From Paraburkholderia sabiae (lineage in GTDB: Bacteria; Pseudomonadota; Gammaproteobacteria; Burkholderiales; Burkholderiaceae), in contig NZ_CP125295.1 in assembly GCF_030412785.1 (NCBI RefSeq), forward strand, positions 4,526,001-4,590,000: DNA of 64,000 nucleotides, given 5' to 3'. The notes under the pieces are model-generated. The model made no database searches. It was not told the DNA's origin and saw only the letters and a program-made list of their open reading frames with translations. Both the position numbers and the translations under genes were made by a program. How positions within the stretch are numbered: the first letter of the stretch is position 1; each line of letters starts with the position of its first letter. Below are positions 18,317 through 28,245 of the stretch, in pieces.

Positions 18317-18536
18317 GGCGATAGCGCAGCAGACGTGACGCTGCGTGATGGATGTCGAAAGTGCAAGAGTTTGTCGCGCGAGCGCGCCGACGAATATGAG
18401 ACGTGTCCTAAAAAGGCGCAGCCTCGTCGGAACTGGGGCTCCGGGCTTATCGCATTAAGACTGGTCCTACAGTTATTTTTTGGATAGCCGGCGATACTCA
18501 TCGACGTTCATTTTCGTCCCGACAGAGATCACGTCC

Positions 18537-19325
18537 ATGCTCCAAACGTCCGCACTCCAAACGATGAAACCGCTGTTCATGACGCCGTGTTACGGCGCCA
18601 ATCTTGCGGCGAACTTCACGAACAGTTTGCTCGCGCTCAACAACGCGCTGTGGACGACGGGCATGCAGGGTTCCGTGCGAATCCGTTCCGGCGAGAGCCT
18701 CATCACGCGTGCGCGCAACGAAGCCGTCGCCGAATTTTTGCTGGATCCGAGCTATACGCATCTGTTCTGGATCGACGCCGACATTGGCTTCACCGTCGAT
18801 CAGGTGTTTCGCCTTCTGCTCGCCGATCGTGATGTCGTCGCGGGCGTATATCCGCTGAAGCGCTTCGACTGGCCTGGCGTGTTGCCCGCCGGTATCACGC
18901 GAGAGACCTTCGCGGCGCGTTACCTGCGCTATCCCGTGAACGCGCACGACGGCGTGTCTACCGAAATCGACGGCGACGGATTTCTCGAAGTCAGCGAAGC
19001 GCCGACGGGCTTCATGTGCATCCGCCGCAGCGTGATCGAAACGATGATCGCCCGTCTGCCCGAACTGAAATACGTGCCCGACGGTCCGCCCGATTCGCCG
19101 CTCTACGACTTCTGCTATCGCTTTTTCGACGTGATGGTCGAGCCGTCGACCAACCGCTATCTGTCCGAAGACTACGCGTTCTGCCGACGCTGGCGCGAGA
19201 TCGGCGGCCGCGTGTTCGTCGATACGCAATCGAAGCTGTCGCATCAGGGCATCTACACATGGCACGGCGACTTTGGTGCGTCGCTCGCGGCGAGTCCGCA
19301 GACGGCGATCGGCGGCGAGTGCTGA
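18537..19325 (+). CDS. GT-A fold glycosyltransferase-like protein
   Basis: A 262-residue protein. I choose ATG 18537 (MLQTSALQTMKPLFMTPCYG); a TTG 57 bp upstream is less likely. The start resembles the nucleotide-sugar binding region of GT-A enzymes, RARNEAVAEFL follows, and FWIDADIGF supplies the DxD motif for metal. Conserved YRFFDVMVEP and LSEDYAFCRRWREIGG stretches are typical of this family, with a late His in KLSHQGIYTWHGD. It is 3 bp from the next glycosyltransferase gene and certainly co-transcribed. Acceptor unknown; no polysaccharide locus surrounds it. Confidence 0.75.
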   Translation: MLQTSALQTMKPLFMTPCYGANLAANFTNSLLALNNALWTTGMQGSVRIRSGESLITRARNEAVAEFLLDPSYTHLFWIDADIGFTVDQVFRLLLADRDVVAGVYPLKRFDWPGVLPAGITRETFAARYLRYPVNAHDGVSTEIDGDGFLEVSEAPTGFMCIRRSVIETMIARLPELKYVPDGPPDSPLYDFCYRFFDVMVEPSTNRYLSEDYAFCRRWREIGGRVFVDTQSKLSHQGIYTWHGDFGASLAASPQTAIGGEC

Positions 19326-19328
19326 AGC

Positions 19329-20258
19329 ATGGAAGCCAACGAACTGAGCGTGCGCGCACGCGGCGGCACGGAGTTGATGCTGCAGGCGCTTCACGCGCGA
19401 CTCGATCCGCAACTGGCGGGACAGTTTCAGATCATTCCATCGCGCGTCCGCTCGCTCGATCCTGATCGCAAGCGGATTCTCTGGCTGCACGACAAGCCGA
19501 GCCGCGAGGAAGCTGGCTTCCTGGAGCACGCTGAAAATCGCTCGGCGTTTGCAGGCATCGTGTGCGTGTCGCACTATCAAGCGGCGCTGTATCAGATGAT
19601 TCCAAACGTGCCGTATGCGGAGATGACCGTGTTGCAGAACGCAATCGAGCCGTTCGGCGCATTTCGTCCGCGACGCAGCAAGCGCATCCGCCTGATTTAT
19701 CACACGACGCCTGATCGCGGCCTCGAAATCCTCGTGCCGGTGTTCGAGCATCTCGCGACGCGTCACGCCGACATCGAACTCGACGTCTTTTCGAGCTTCA
19801 GCATTTACGACTGGATCGAGCGCGACGCGCCGTTTCAGCCGCTATTCGAGCGATGCCGCGCACATCCGCGCATCCGCTATCACGGCGCGCAGCCGAATGC
19901 CGTGGTGCGCGACACGCTGAGCGAGTGCGACATCTTCGCGTATCCGAACATCGAACCGGAGACGAGCTGCATCGCGGCGATCGAAGCGATGTCGGCGGGC
20001 TGTCTCACGGTTTGCGCGGCGTATGGCGGTCTGCCGGAAACCTGCGCGAACTACGCGAAGCTCTATCCGTTCACCGAAAACCTGCAGGCTCATGCGCAGC
20101 GTTTCGCCGCTGCACTCGATGATGCAATCTGCGCGGTCCGTCAGCGCAACGCCGACGACGAGCGCCTGCGCGCGCAGCAAGTCGAGTACTTCACGCGCTT
20201 CTATTCGTGGGACAGGCGCATCGGAGAATGGGATGCTTATTTGCGCGGCTTGCTCTAA
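19329..20258 (+). CDS. GT-B fold glycosyltransferase (GT4-like)
   Basis: A 309-residue protein starting MEANELSVRARGGTELMLQA, a glycine-rich N-terminal loop of GT4 enzymes. ILWLHDKPSREE, FAGIVCVSHYQ and VLQNAIEP belong to the N-domain; the nucleotide-sugar binding C-domain has IYHTTPDRGLEILV and NIEPETSCIAAIEAMSAGCL with the E-x7-E motif. It is the second gene of a two-gene unit with the GT-A protein. The pair probably decorates a surface glycan or lipopolysaccharide, but the acceptor cannot be read from context. Confidence 0.8.
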   Translation: MEANELSVRARGGTELMLQALHARLDPQLAGQFQIIPSRVRSLDPDRKRILWLHDKPSREEAGFLEHAENRSAFAGIVCVSHYQAALYQMIPNVPYAEMTVLQNAIEPFGAFRPRRSKRIRLIYHTTPDRGLEILVPVFEHLATRHADIELDVFSSFSIYDWIERDAPFQPLFERCRAHPRIRYHGAQPNAVVRDTLSECDIFAYPNIEPETSCIAAIEAMSAGCLTVCAAYGGLPETCANYAKLYPFTENLQAHAQRFAAALDDAICAVRQRNADDERLRAQQVEYFTRFYSWDRRIGEWDAYLRGLL

Positions 20259-20504
20259 CACGCGAATGCGTATTCAACCAAACGACGCTCAGGTCGTGTC
20301 ATAAGAAAAATTAGGAATCAGGCGATTCAACCGGATTCGTCCTCTCCCTAAACTTGATAGTTCACTTGCCGGGCTGCGCGGCGCGATGCAGCGACCACAG
20401 AGTCGCCGGATCGATCGATCCCTCTTCGCTACGCGCCGCGGCCGTGTCTTTCGGACGCGGCCGCTCATGCCCGCAGCCCTTTGTTTCCAACGCGAGATCT
20501 TGAC

Positions 20505-21893
20505 GTGAATCACCTGCGATCATTCCTCGCGCGCGGGCAGGGCATCTCCGTGGCAGCGGCTGCTCCGCTGTCTCTCAAACGCAAGACGCTTTCCAGCGTG
20601 GCCGCCTGTTCGGCATTGTGGATCGGGGCCTCGATGGTGCCCGGCGCATCCGCCGCGCTCGCCGCACCGAAGGCGCATAAACATGGTTCCGCTCACAAGC
20701 GGCGGCACCATCTTGCTGTTGCACGGAAGATGCCGTTGCCGGGCGCGCAACCCGCCACTTCGTTCGACGCCGATGGCGCACATGCCGAATCAAACGTTCC
20801 CGACGCGGCCGCGCCGGCTGTCACTCACATGCAGGGTTATTCGATGGCGTCGCTCAGTGTGCGTATGCCGTCGAACGAACTGGTGCTCGGCCCGGTCTGC
20901 GCAACCACGCCTACGATGTGCGTGCCCGTCGCTCATGATCGTTCGGACGATGCTCACGAATGGTCCGGACGCGTCACACAGCAAGGCGCACCCGACGACA
21001 CCTTGCAGGCTGCGACGTCCTTCGGCGACGCCACGGGTTTCAGCATGCAGGGCGACGAAACCCGTTCGAGCGCCGGCCCGATCGACTCGACACTGCGTGC
21101 GTCGCTCGAACGAGCGGGCTTTGCCGCGAGCATCGTCGAGCAGATCGGTGCGATTTTCGCGGGCCGCGTCGATGTCGACGCACCGGCGCAAGCGGGCGAC
21201 GAATATCGGCTCGTGATGGAACCAGGCAGCGAATCAACTCAGCCGCGTATTGCATCGCTCGAAATCCGTTTGAACGGCCACGCGTACGACGCGCTCTGGT
21301 TCACCGCGCCGGGCGCGGCGCAAGGCGCGTACTACACGCTCGATGGCGCGCTGATCGCGAGCGAGCCGTTCGCGATGCCGCTGGACTATGGCCGCGTGAG
21401 TTCGCCGTTCGGCATGCGCCGGCATCCCGTCTTCGGCGAGCGCCGCTTTCACACGGGCGTCGATCTGACCGCGCCCGCCGGCACGCCGATCTACGCGGCG
21501 GCGCCGGGCATCGTCGAAATGGCCGTGGATGCGCACGGCTACGGCAAGCACGTCGTCCTGCGACACGACGATGGCTATTCGACCTACTACGCGCATCTAT
21601 CGCTCTTCTCGGACGATCTGAAGGCCGGCCAGCGCGTCGAGCAGGGGCAGGTGATCGGCTTTGTCGGCCGCACGGGGACGACGACGGGGCCGCATCTGCA
21701 CTACGAAGTGCGCAAGGACGACCATCCCGTCGATCCGATGACGCTCACCGCTCATCGTTTCGTCGCGCCGCTGTCGGGCGCCGCGCGCGTCGCGTTCGAC
21801 GAGCGCGCCCAGGCCGCGCGCACCAGCCTGGCTGCGCTGCCGGCGCAGAATGTGCGCATTGCCTTGATCCTCCAGCCGCCGCGTCTCTTCTGA
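20505..21893 (+). CDS. M23 family metallopeptidase, membrane-anchored
   Basis: A 462-residue cell-wall endopeptidase. I start at GTG 20505 (MNHLRSFLARGQGISVAAAA) because it places a hydrophobic signal/anchor (SSVAACSALWIGASMVPGAS) near the N-terminus. A His/Lys-rich linker follows, then an OapA/LysM-like helper region at about 195-260. The LytM domain at the end is intact: HTGVDLTAPAGTPIY provides the HxxxD zinc ligands and TGPHLHYEVR the HxH. Upstream is a CCTAAACTTG box shared with the DUF4148 gene. Likely cleaves peptidoglycan cross-links in the periplasm. Confidence 0.87.
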   Translation: MNHLRSFLARGQGISVAAAAPLSLKRKTLSSVAACSALWIGASMVPGASAALAAPKAHKHGSAHKRRHHLAVARKMPLPGAQPATSFDADGAHAESNVPDAAAPAVTHMQGYSMASLSVRMPSNELVLGPVCATTPTMCVPVAHDRSDDAHEWSGRVTQQGAPDDTLQAATSFGDATGFSMQGDETRSSAGPIDSTLRASLERAGFAASIVEQIGAIFAGRVDVDAPAQAGDEYRLVMEPGSESTQPRIASLEIRLNGHAYDALWFTAPGAAQGAYYTLDGALIASEPFAMPLDYGRVSSPFGMRRHPVFGERRFHTGVDLTAPAGTPIYAAAPGIVEMAVDAHGYGKHVVLRHDDGYSTYYAHLSLFSDDLKAGQRVEQGQVIGFVGRTGTTTGPHLHYEVRKDDHPVDPMTLTAHRFVAPLSGAARVAFDERAQAARTSLAALPAQNVRIALILQPPRLF

Positions 21894-21902
21894 TGCGGCC
21901 AC

Positions 21903-21932
21903 GCGATGGCGCGCCGCGCGCCATCGCTTCTT
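21903..21932 (+). terminator. hairpin terminator after the M23 gene
   Basis: A perfect 11-bp stem (GCGATGGCGCG / CGCGCCATCGC) with a 3-nt loop is followed by a pyrimidine-rich TTCTTCCCC tract. Confidence 0.65.
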
Positions 21933-22165
21933 CCCCTTTCCCGTTCTGATTTCCGGTGCAGCCGCGCACAGACTTGCGCGCCCGTTCGCCGTGAAATGTA
22001 ATACAGTCCATCCGATGGCCGTGCGCGCCGTCGTCACTGTGCAGCGCAGCACGAATCGAACGAACCATTCCCGACGGCCCGCAGCCGTCGAACGCCTGAC
22101 GCCTTTTCGCGCCGCGCGGTAGCAGCGCTCCCGATGCAAGCCGATTCACAAGAACGGAGAAAAGC

Positions 22166-23587
22166 ATGAAGGCCAGCACCATCGCGGAACGGGAAGCCAG
22201 CGGGCGCGCGGCCCGCGAACACGCAAGACGCTCCAGCCACCGCGCGATAGGCCCCATGCATCGCAATTCCATCGATCTGCTCCGGCAAAGCAGCGAAGGG
22301 CGCGTCGAGCGACTCGTGCCGCTGCGCTACGGCCGCATGGCGGTGTCGCCATTCACGTTTTTTCGCGGCAGCGCGATCCTGCAGGCGCACGATCTCAGCC
22401 TGACGCCGCACACGACACTCACGCTGCCCATCTGCGGCGACGCGCATCTGCTGAACTTCGGCGGCTTCGCGACGCCCGAGCGCCAGCTGATTTTCGATCT
22501 GAACGATTTCGACGAAGTCTCGACCGCGCCGTTCGAATGGGATTTGAAGCGCCTCGCCGCGAGCTTCGTCGTCGCCGCGCGGCACATGCGCTTCAGCCGC
22601 GGCGCCGCCCACGATCTCGTGATGACGGCCGTCAACCAGTATCGCGACCGCATCGCGCAGTACGCGGAATGCGGCGCGCTCGACCTGTGGTACGAGCGGA
22701 TCACGTTCGATCGCATGGTCGACATGGCCGTGAACGCCGAGAACCGCCGGCTGATCCGTCGCGCGATGGAAAAGGCAGGCGCGCGCACGCATGAAAGCAT
22801 GCTGGAAAAGCTGTGCGAGCGCGACGGCGAGCGTTACGTGATGCGCGATATGCCGCCCGGTCTGTTTCACGTGCACGGATCGAACACGCTGTTCGATCCG
22901 GAAGACGACTGGTTCAAGATTGGCGACTGGAACAAGCTGATCCATTCGACCTTCGAGGACTATCTGAAGACGCTCAACGACGACCGCCGCGAGTTGCTCG
23001 GCCAGTTCGCACTGCACGATCTCGTGTTCAAGGTGGTGGGCGTCGGCAGCGTGGGCACGCGCTGTCTCGTGCTGCTTGCCGTCGATCCGCATGGCAAGCC
23101 GCTCTTTCTGCAGGTCAAGGAAGCACGCCGCTCGGTGATCGCGCAGCATTTCAAGGCGGGGCCGCGCAAGTCCGAGCCGAAGCACGAGGGCGAGCGCGTC
23201 GTGCTCGGCCAGCGCATGCTGCAGGCGGCGAGCGATATTTTCCTCGGCTGGTCGACGGGGCCGTCGGGTCGGCACTTCTACGTCCGGCAGTTGCGCGACA
23301 TGAAGCTGACGCCGAGCATCGATCTGTTCGACGTCGATCAGCTGAACGGCTATGCGCGGCTGTGCGGCTGGGCGCTGGCGCGGGCGCACGCGAAGGCGGG
23401 CGGCAAGGCGATCGAAATCAGTGCTTATATCGGACGCAGCGATCAGTTCGCGGAAGCGCTCGCCGAGTATGCGTCGGCGTATGCGGATCAGGTCGAGCGC
23501 GATTATGACGCGTTCATGAAAGCGTGCCGCAGCGGCGATCTCGAGGCGCGCACCGACGAAGACATGGCCGCCGATTTCCGTATCTGA
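22166..23587 (+). CDS. DUF2252 family protein
   Basis: A 473-residue protein of the DUF2252 family, which has a kinase-like (aminoglycoside phosphotransferase-like) fold. Visible family stretches are PLRYGRMAVSPFTFFRGSA, CGDAHLLNFGGFATPERQLI, FDLNDFDEVSTAPFEWDLKR and GVGSVGTRCLVLLAVD. The CGDAHLLNFG and FDLNDFDE parts look like the catalytic and metal loops of the phosphotransferase fold. Substrate is unknown. A GGAG site precedes the ATG. The neighbouring small membrane stress protein may share its transcript. Confidence 0.88.
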   Translation: MKASTIAEREASGRAAREHARRSSHRAIGPMHRNSIDLLRQSSEGRVERLVPLRYGRMAVSPFTFFRGSAILQAHDLSLTPHTTLTLPICGDAHLLNFGGFATPERQLIFDLNDFDEVSTAPFEWDLKRLAASFVVAARHMRFSRGAAHDLVMTAVNQYRDRIAQYAECGALDLWYERITFDRMVDMAVNAENRRLIRRAMEKAGARTHESMLEKLCERDGERYVMRDMPPGLFHVHGSNTLFDPEDDWFKIGDWNKLIHSTFEDYLKTLNDDRRELLGQFALHDLVFKVVGVGSVGTRCLVLLAVDPHGKPLFLQVKEARRSVIAQHFKAGPRKSEPKHEGERVVLGQRMLQAASDIFLGWSTGPSGRHFYVRQLRDMKLTPSIDLFDVDQLNGYARLCGWALARAHAKAGGKAIEISAYIGRSDQFAEALAEYASAYADQVERDYDAFMKACRSGDLEARTDEDMAADFRI

Positions 23588-23681
23588 TTCACGCGCCCGC
23601 CGCAACGATGCAGTCGCGTGATGCAGCAAGGCAGCAGGCAGTAGCAGGGCAATGTAGTGCTAACTTTGATCGGAGGTTCGC

Positions 23682-23933
23682 ATGCTTTCCCTCATTGGCA
23701 CGATAGTCGTCGGCCTCGTCGTCGGTCTGATTGCGCGCGCGCTCAAGCCGGGCGACGACAGCATGGGTCTCATCATGACGATCATCCTCGGCATCGCCGG
23801 CTCGCTGGTGGCGGGCTATGTCGGGCGGGCGCTCGGCTGGTATCAGCCGGGGCAGGCGGCGGGCTGGATCGCGTCGATCATCGGCGCGATCATTCTGCTC
23901 GTCATCTATCACCTGATCCGGCGGCGCACCTAG
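23682..23933 (+). CDS. GlsB/YeaQ/YmgE family membrane protein
   Basis: An 83-residue, very hydrophobic protein of the transglycosylase-associated (GlsB) family. The pattern is typical: MLSLIGTIVVGLVVGLIARA, then KPGDDSMGLIMTIILGIAGS, VAGYVGRALGWYQPGQAAGW and a last segment ASIIGAIILLVIYHLIRRRT. Three membrane segments are visible. A good GGAGG box precedes the ATG. Members are stress-induced inner-membrane proteins of unknown activity. Confidence 0.92.
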   Translation: MLSLIGTIVVGLVVGLIARALKPGDDSMGLIMTIILGIAGSLVAGYVGRALGWYQPGQAAGWIASIIGAIILLVIYHLIRRRT

Positions 23934-23967
23934 CGGTTCGCCCCGTCGCGCGGGTACGCTGCGCGCG

Positions 23968-24828
23968 TCAGGCGCCTGCCGCCTCGCGCAGCGTCACGAA
24001 GCGCAGTCCGCTCGCGCGCACGGTTTCGATCAGGCGCGGCAGCACGTCGAGTACGACGGGCTCGCCGGACGCATCCTTTGCCGCGCTCGCATCGTGCAGC
24101 AGCAGGATGTCGCGCGCCGCGAGGCCGTCGACGAGCCGCTCCAGCACGCGCTGCGGATTGCGCTCGCGCGTGTCGAAGCCGCGCCGCGTCCATGCCGCGA
24201 GCCGCAGGTCGAGCTTTTGCAGCACCGGTTCGAGAAACAGATTGCGCAAGCCGGCCGGCGCGCGGAAGAACATCGGGCGCTCGCCCGTCAGCGCTTCGAG
24301 CGTGTGCTGCGCGGCGTCGATTTCGCGCGTCAGGCCATGCGGCAGCGTGACCGAGAACGTGTGCACGTGAATCTGCGAGTGATTTTCGACGTCGTGTCCG
24401 CGCGCGACGATCTCGCGCATCAGCGCCGGATGCCGCTGCGCCCGGGCGCCGATGCAGAAGAACGTCGCGCGCACGCCGTGCGCGTCGAGCAGGTCGAGCA
24501 CCTTGGGCGTGATCACGGGATCGGGGCCGTCGTCGATCGTCAGCGCGACGGCGTCGGCGTTGCGCGGCGTGTCGGGCAGCCGCGTCCAGTTCGGCCCGAG
24601 CAGCGACGAGCGCGGCCACAAGCCGATCGACACGACGACGACATGGCTCGCGACGATGCCCGCGAGCCACCACGGCCAGCCGTGGGGCGCGAGCGCCCAG
24701 CCGGCCAGCATCGCGACATGCCATGCGATGGTGGCGTTGAACATCGGCGGATTGCCCGTGCTGGGCCAGCGGCGAGAGGGCGCGGCGTGCGCGGCGGCGC
24801 GCGGCAGCGGGGGATTCGGTTGATTCAT
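23968..24828 (-). CDS. polysaccharide deacetylase family protein
   Basis: A 286-residue protein from the ATG at 24828; upstream alternatives begin with TTG and lack a ribosome site. One or two N-terminal hydrophobic segments (WHVAMLAGWALAPHGWPWWL, VVVVSIGLW) anchor it to the membrane. The NodB domain follows: LTIDDGPDP holds the catalytic Asp pair, ENHSQIHVH the metal histidines and FFRAPAG the third motif, with ILLLHD near the end. It likely removes acetyl groups from a polysaccharide or peptidoglycan sugar in the periplasm. It is divergent from a LysR gene. Confidence 0.87.
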   Translation of the reverse strand: MNQPNPPLPRAAAHAAPSRRWPSTGNPPMFNATIAWHVAMLAGWALAPHGWPWWLAGIVASHVVVVSIGLWPRSSLLGPNWTRLPDTPRNADAVALTIDDGPDPVITPKVLDLLDAHGVRATFFCIGARAQRHPALMREIVARGHDVENHSQIHVHTFSVTLPHGLTREIDAAQHTLEALTGERPMFFRAPAGLRNLFLEPVLQKLDLRLAAWTRRGFDTRERNPQRVLERLVDGLAARDILLLHDASAAKDASGEPVVLDVLPRLIETVRASGLRFVTLREAAGA

Positions 24829-25016
24829 GATGCGTTGGATCTGCCGGATTTCGTTTCGGAACAAACCGTCAGACTTTCTTGATGCACGTCAAATGCGAAC
24901 GATACCATCCGCGCGCGTCCGGCCTCCTGATTGCGAGGTTTGGAAAGGCGAGGCGCCCGCCGAAACCCAGTATCCTTGAGCCCTTTCCACCGCTCCGCCG
25001 CCCGCGGATCCGCGTC

Positions 25017-25892
25017 ATGCGCCTGCGCCACATCGAAGTCTTTCACGCCATCATGCGCACCGGCTCGCTGTCGAAAGCGGCCGAGCTGCTGTGCGTTTCG
25101 CAGCCTGCCGTCAGCAAGGTGCTCGCCCACGCGGAGCGCAGCGCGGGCCTGACGCTCTTCAACCGCGTGCACGGCCGTCTTCAGCCGACGCGCGAAGCCG
25201 AGCTGCTGTTCTCCGAAACGCAGAAGCTGCAGACGAACCTCGACAGCATCCGCGATCTCGCGCGCAATCTGGCGCTGCAGCCGGAAGGGCATTTGCGCAT
25301 CGGCTGTCTGCCGAGTCTCGGTCTGAGCCTGATTCCGCCTGCCGTCGAAACGTTTCGCGCCGCGTATCCGCGTGTGTCGCTGCGCATCCAGACGCGCCAC
25401 ACGGAGGAACTGCTGAACGCGCTGCTCACGCGCGATCTCGATCTGGCCGTCGCGCTGAATCCGCCCGCGAGGCCGGGCATCGCCTCGGTGGAACTGGGGC
25501 GCACGCCTGTCGTGTGTGTTGGTCCGCGCGCCGAAGACGCGGATAACCAGCCGATGACGCTGCAAGCCTTCGTCGAAGGCGACTGGATCGGCATCGGCAA
25601 TGCCGATCCGCTGGGCGAAATGATCGGCAACGCGCTGGAGGCGCTCGGACTCGACGGTCACGCGCCCGCTGTCGAAGCTCACACCTGGCATGTCGCCCGC
25701 GCACTGGCTGCGCGCGGCATCGGCCATGCGCTGCTCGACGAACTGACCGCGAAGAGCGGCGCGGAAGCCGTGAGCCTGCGGCCGATCGAGCCGCCGCTGT
25801 CCGTCGGCGTGTTCGCTTTGTGGCGCGACGGCGGTCTGACGTCGCAGGCGGGCAGTGCATTCGTCGACGTGCTGCGCGCGCGCTTTGCGTGA
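25017..25892 (+). CDS. LysR family regulator of an amino-acid catabolic unit
   Basis: A 291-residue LysR protein. I start at ATG 25017 (MRLRHIEVFHAIMRTGSLSK), the standard N-terminus; the open frame upstream is not coding. HTH ELLCVSQPAVSKVLAHAER, effector domain GHLRIGCLPSLGLSLIPPAV. The N-terminus is of the OccR/NocR branch, which commonly controls opine and amino-acid catabolism. It lies 114 bp before a D-amino-acid dehydrogenase gene on the same strand, which fits that role. Confidence 0.87.
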   Translation: MRLRHIEVFHAIMRTGSLSKAAELLCVSQPAVSKVLAHAERSAGLTLFNRVHGRLQPTREAELLFSETQKLQTNLDSIRDLARNLALQPEGHLRIGCLPSLGLSLIPPAVETFRAAYPRVSLRIQTRHTEELLNALLTRDLDLAVALNPPARPGIASVELGRTPVVCVGPRAEDADNQPMTLQAFVEGDWIGIGNADPLGEMIGNALEALGLDGHAPAVEAHTWHVARALAARGIGHALLDELTAKSGAEAVSLRPIEPPLSVGVFALWRDGGLTSQAGSAFVDVLRARFA

Positions 25893-26006
25893 GAGAAGCG
25901 TGGGAGCCCTTAACCTGAGGTTATGCAGCCTCGCATCTCGTCATTTGATGCGCCGTTTTCGGCGCGCGACACTCGTCTGCAATGCAATCGCAAGGTTTGA
26001 GCATTC

Positions 26007-27257
26007 ATGCGTGTGTGTGTCCTCGGAGCGGGCGTCGTCGGGCTGACGACGGCCTGGAGTCTGGCCCGCGACGGCCATGACGTGACCATCGTCGAAGCGC
26101 GCGGCGGCGCGGCGCTCGAAGCGAGTTTTGCCAACGGCGGGCAGCTGAGCTACAGCTATGTCGCGCCGCTCGCCGATCCGGCGGTGCTGCCGAAGCTGCC
26201 CGCGTGGCTGTTGCAGCGCGATTCCGCGCTGCGCTTCGTGCCGCGTTTCGATGCGCAGCAGTGGCGCTGGTGCGCCGCGTTCCTGCTCGCGTGCCGCAGC
26301 CATCGCGCGCGGCAGACGGCGCTCGAAATGCTGAGTCTCGGCGCGCTCAGCAAGACGGCGTTGCATGAGATCGTCGAGCACGAGTCGATTGCGTTCGACT
26401 ACGTGCGCAACGGCAAACTCGTCGTGTATCGCGATCCGCACGAGTTCGAACGCGCGCGGCTCAAGATGGAGCGGCTCGTTGCGGCAGGCTCGGAGCAGCG
26501 CGCGCTGGACGGCAGCGCATGCGCCGTGCTCGAACCCGCGCTCGCGCATGCGCAACCGTTGATAGCGGGCGGCATTCATACGCCATCGGAAGAAGCGGGC
26601 GACTGTCAGCGCTTCAGCGTCGCGCTCGCGGATGCGCTGGAGCGGCGTCATCGCGTGAACATCTGCTATGACACGCCCGTGCGCGAACTCGTCACGGAAG
26701 GGCAGCGCATCGTCGCGGCGCGAACGGCATCGGGCGATATTGAAGCGGATGCGTTCGTCGTCGCGCTGGGCCTGGGCAGCGTGCCGTTGCTCGAACCGCT
26801 CGGCGTGCGTCTGCCCATCTATCCGCTGACGGGCTACAGCCTCACGATTCAACGCGCCGATGCGCGGAACGCGCCGCGCGTCAGCGTGACGGACTTGCAT
26901 CGCAAGGTGGTCTATGCGCCGCTCGGCGAGAGATTAAGGATTGCGGGCATGGTCGAGATCGCGGGCTTGCGTGATGCGCAGCGCGCGAGGCGCGTCGAAT
27001 TGCTGAAGCGTCACGCGCAGGAAATCTTTCCCGCTGCGGGCGACTACGCGAACGCGCAGGCCTGGTGCGGACATCGGCCCGCGACGCCCGACTCGAAGCC
27101 GCTGCTCGGCAGGACGCCTTTTAAAAACCTTTGGCTCAACACGGGGCACGGCGCGCTCGGCTTCACACTCGCGTGCGGCAGTGCGCGCGTAGTTGCCGAT
27201 ATGATCGCGGGCCGCACGCCATCCGTCGATACGACGGCTTACGCGTGCGATCGCTGA
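26007..27257 (+). CDS. dadA: D-amino-acid dehydrogenase (DadA-type FAD oxidoreductase)
   Basis: A 416-residue flavoprotein oxidising D-amino acids to 2-oxo acids, probably membrane-associated and linked to the quinone pool. The FAD-binding Rossmann start is VCVLGAGVVGLTTAWSLARD; the family motifs EASFANGGQLSYSYVAPLAD, EAGDCQRFSVALADAL and LWLNTGHGALGFTLACGSA are all present. It matches DadA in length. It probably forms an operon with the downstream binding protein and SDR gene (gaps of 39 and 49 bp), the set pointing to uptake and turnover of acidic amino acids. Confidence 0.9.
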   Translation: MRVCVLGAGVVGLTTAWSLARDGHDVTIVEARGGAALEASFANGGQLSYSYVAPLADPAVLPKLPAWLLQRDSALRFVPRFDAQQWRWCAAFLLACRSHRARQTALEMLSLGALSKTALHEIVEHESIAFDYVRNGKLVVYRDPHEFERARLKMERLVAAGSEQRALDGSACAVLEPALAHAQPLIAGGIHTPSEEAGDCQRFSVALADALERRHRVNICYDTPVRELVTEGQRIVAARTASGDIEADAFVVALGLGSVPLLEPLGVRLPIYPLTGYSLTIQRADARNAPRVSVTDLHRKVVYAPLGERLRIAGMVEIAGLRDAQRARRVELLKRHAQEIFPAAGDYANAQAWCGHRPATPDSKPLLGRTPFKNLWLNTGHGALGFTLACGSARVVADMIAGRTPSVDTTAYACDR

Positions 27258-27296
27258 ATTCGTTGCACACACATCCACAACAACAGGAGACACGGC

Positions 27297-28196
27297 ATGA
27301 AAACTAAAACCACAATGTTCGCGGCAGTGATTGCTTTGACCATCGCGAGCGGCAACGCGTCCGCACAGGACCAGAGCGCGACGTTGAAAAAGATCCGCGA
27401 AACGGGCGCGATTTCGCTGGGCGTGCGCGAATCGTCGGTGCCATTCTCGTACTACGACGAAGAGCAACACGTGATCGGCTATTCGCAGGCGATCGCGCTG
27501 AAGATCGTCGACGAGGTCAAGAAAGAACTGAACATGCCTGACCTGAAGGTGCGCGAGATTCCCATCACGTCGCAGAACCGGATTCCGCTGGTGCAGAACG
27601 GTACGATCGATATCGAATGCGGCTCCACGACGCACACGAAAGAGCGCGACAACCAGGTCGCGTTTTCGAACAGCTTCTTCCAGTACGGCGTGCGGATGAT
27701 CGTAAAGAAGGACTCGGGCGTGAAGGACTTCGGCGATCTCGCGAACAGGACGGTCGTGACGACGGCGGGCACGTCGGAAGAGCGTCTGCTGCGGCAGATG
27801 AACAACGAGAAGTCGATGAACATGCGCCTCATCAGCGCGAAGGATCACGCCGAGTCGTTTCTCAACGTGAAGACGGGGCGCGCCGTCGCGTTCGTGATGG
27901 ACGATCCTCTGCTGTACGGCGCAAAAGCGAAGGAAGCGAACGCGGACGACTACCTGATCACGGGCACGTCGCCGATGTCGGAAGTGTATGGCTGCATGTT
28001 CCGCAAGGACGATCCCGGCTTCAAGAAACTGACGGACGGCGTGATCGCGCGCTTGCAAACTTCGGGCGAAGCGGCGAATCTCTATCAGAAGTGGTTCACG
28101 CAACCCATTCCGCCGAAGGGCATCAACCTGAACTACCCGTTGTCGGCGGAGATGAAACAGCTGTTCGCGAAGCCGAACGACCGCGCGCTCGACTGA
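27297..28196 (+). CDS. glutamate/aspartate-type periplasmic binding protein (GltI-like)
   Basis: A 299-residue periplasmic solute-binding protein with a cleavable signal peptide ([20 protein letters not shown], cut after NASA). The sequence follows GltI closely: [46 protein letters not shown] and [16 protein letters not shown] endings (here [12 protein letters not shown]). The Arg, Ser and Thr ligands of the glutamate pocket appear conserved. No gltJKL membrane or ATPase genes follow, so it must use a transporter encoded elsewhere or act as a sensor partner. Confidence 0.9.
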   Translation: MKTKTTMFAAVIALTIASGNASAQDQSATLKKIRETGAISLGVRESSVPFSYYDEEQHVIGYSQAIALKIVDEVKKELNMPDLKVREIPITSQNRIPLVQNGTIDIECGSTTHTKERDNQVAFSNSFFQYGVRMIVKKDSGVKDFGDLANRTVVTTAGTSEERLLRQMNNEKSMNMRLISAKDHAESFLNVKTGRAVAFVMDDPLLYGAKAKEANADDYLITGTSPMSEVYGCMFRKDDPGFKKLTDGVIARLQTSGEAANLYQKWFTQPIPPKGINLNYPLSAEMKQLFAKPNDRALD

Positions 28197-28245
28197 CGGG
28201 GCTGCGTTTTTCTGTGTCGCGTACAGCACGACCAGGAGACAAGGT

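Noticed and set aside
23968..25892. Functional link between the polysaccharide deacetylase and the divergent LysR gene
   Set aside because: The LysR gene is better explained by the D-amino-acid unit downstream of it on the same strand; divergence alone is weak evidence.
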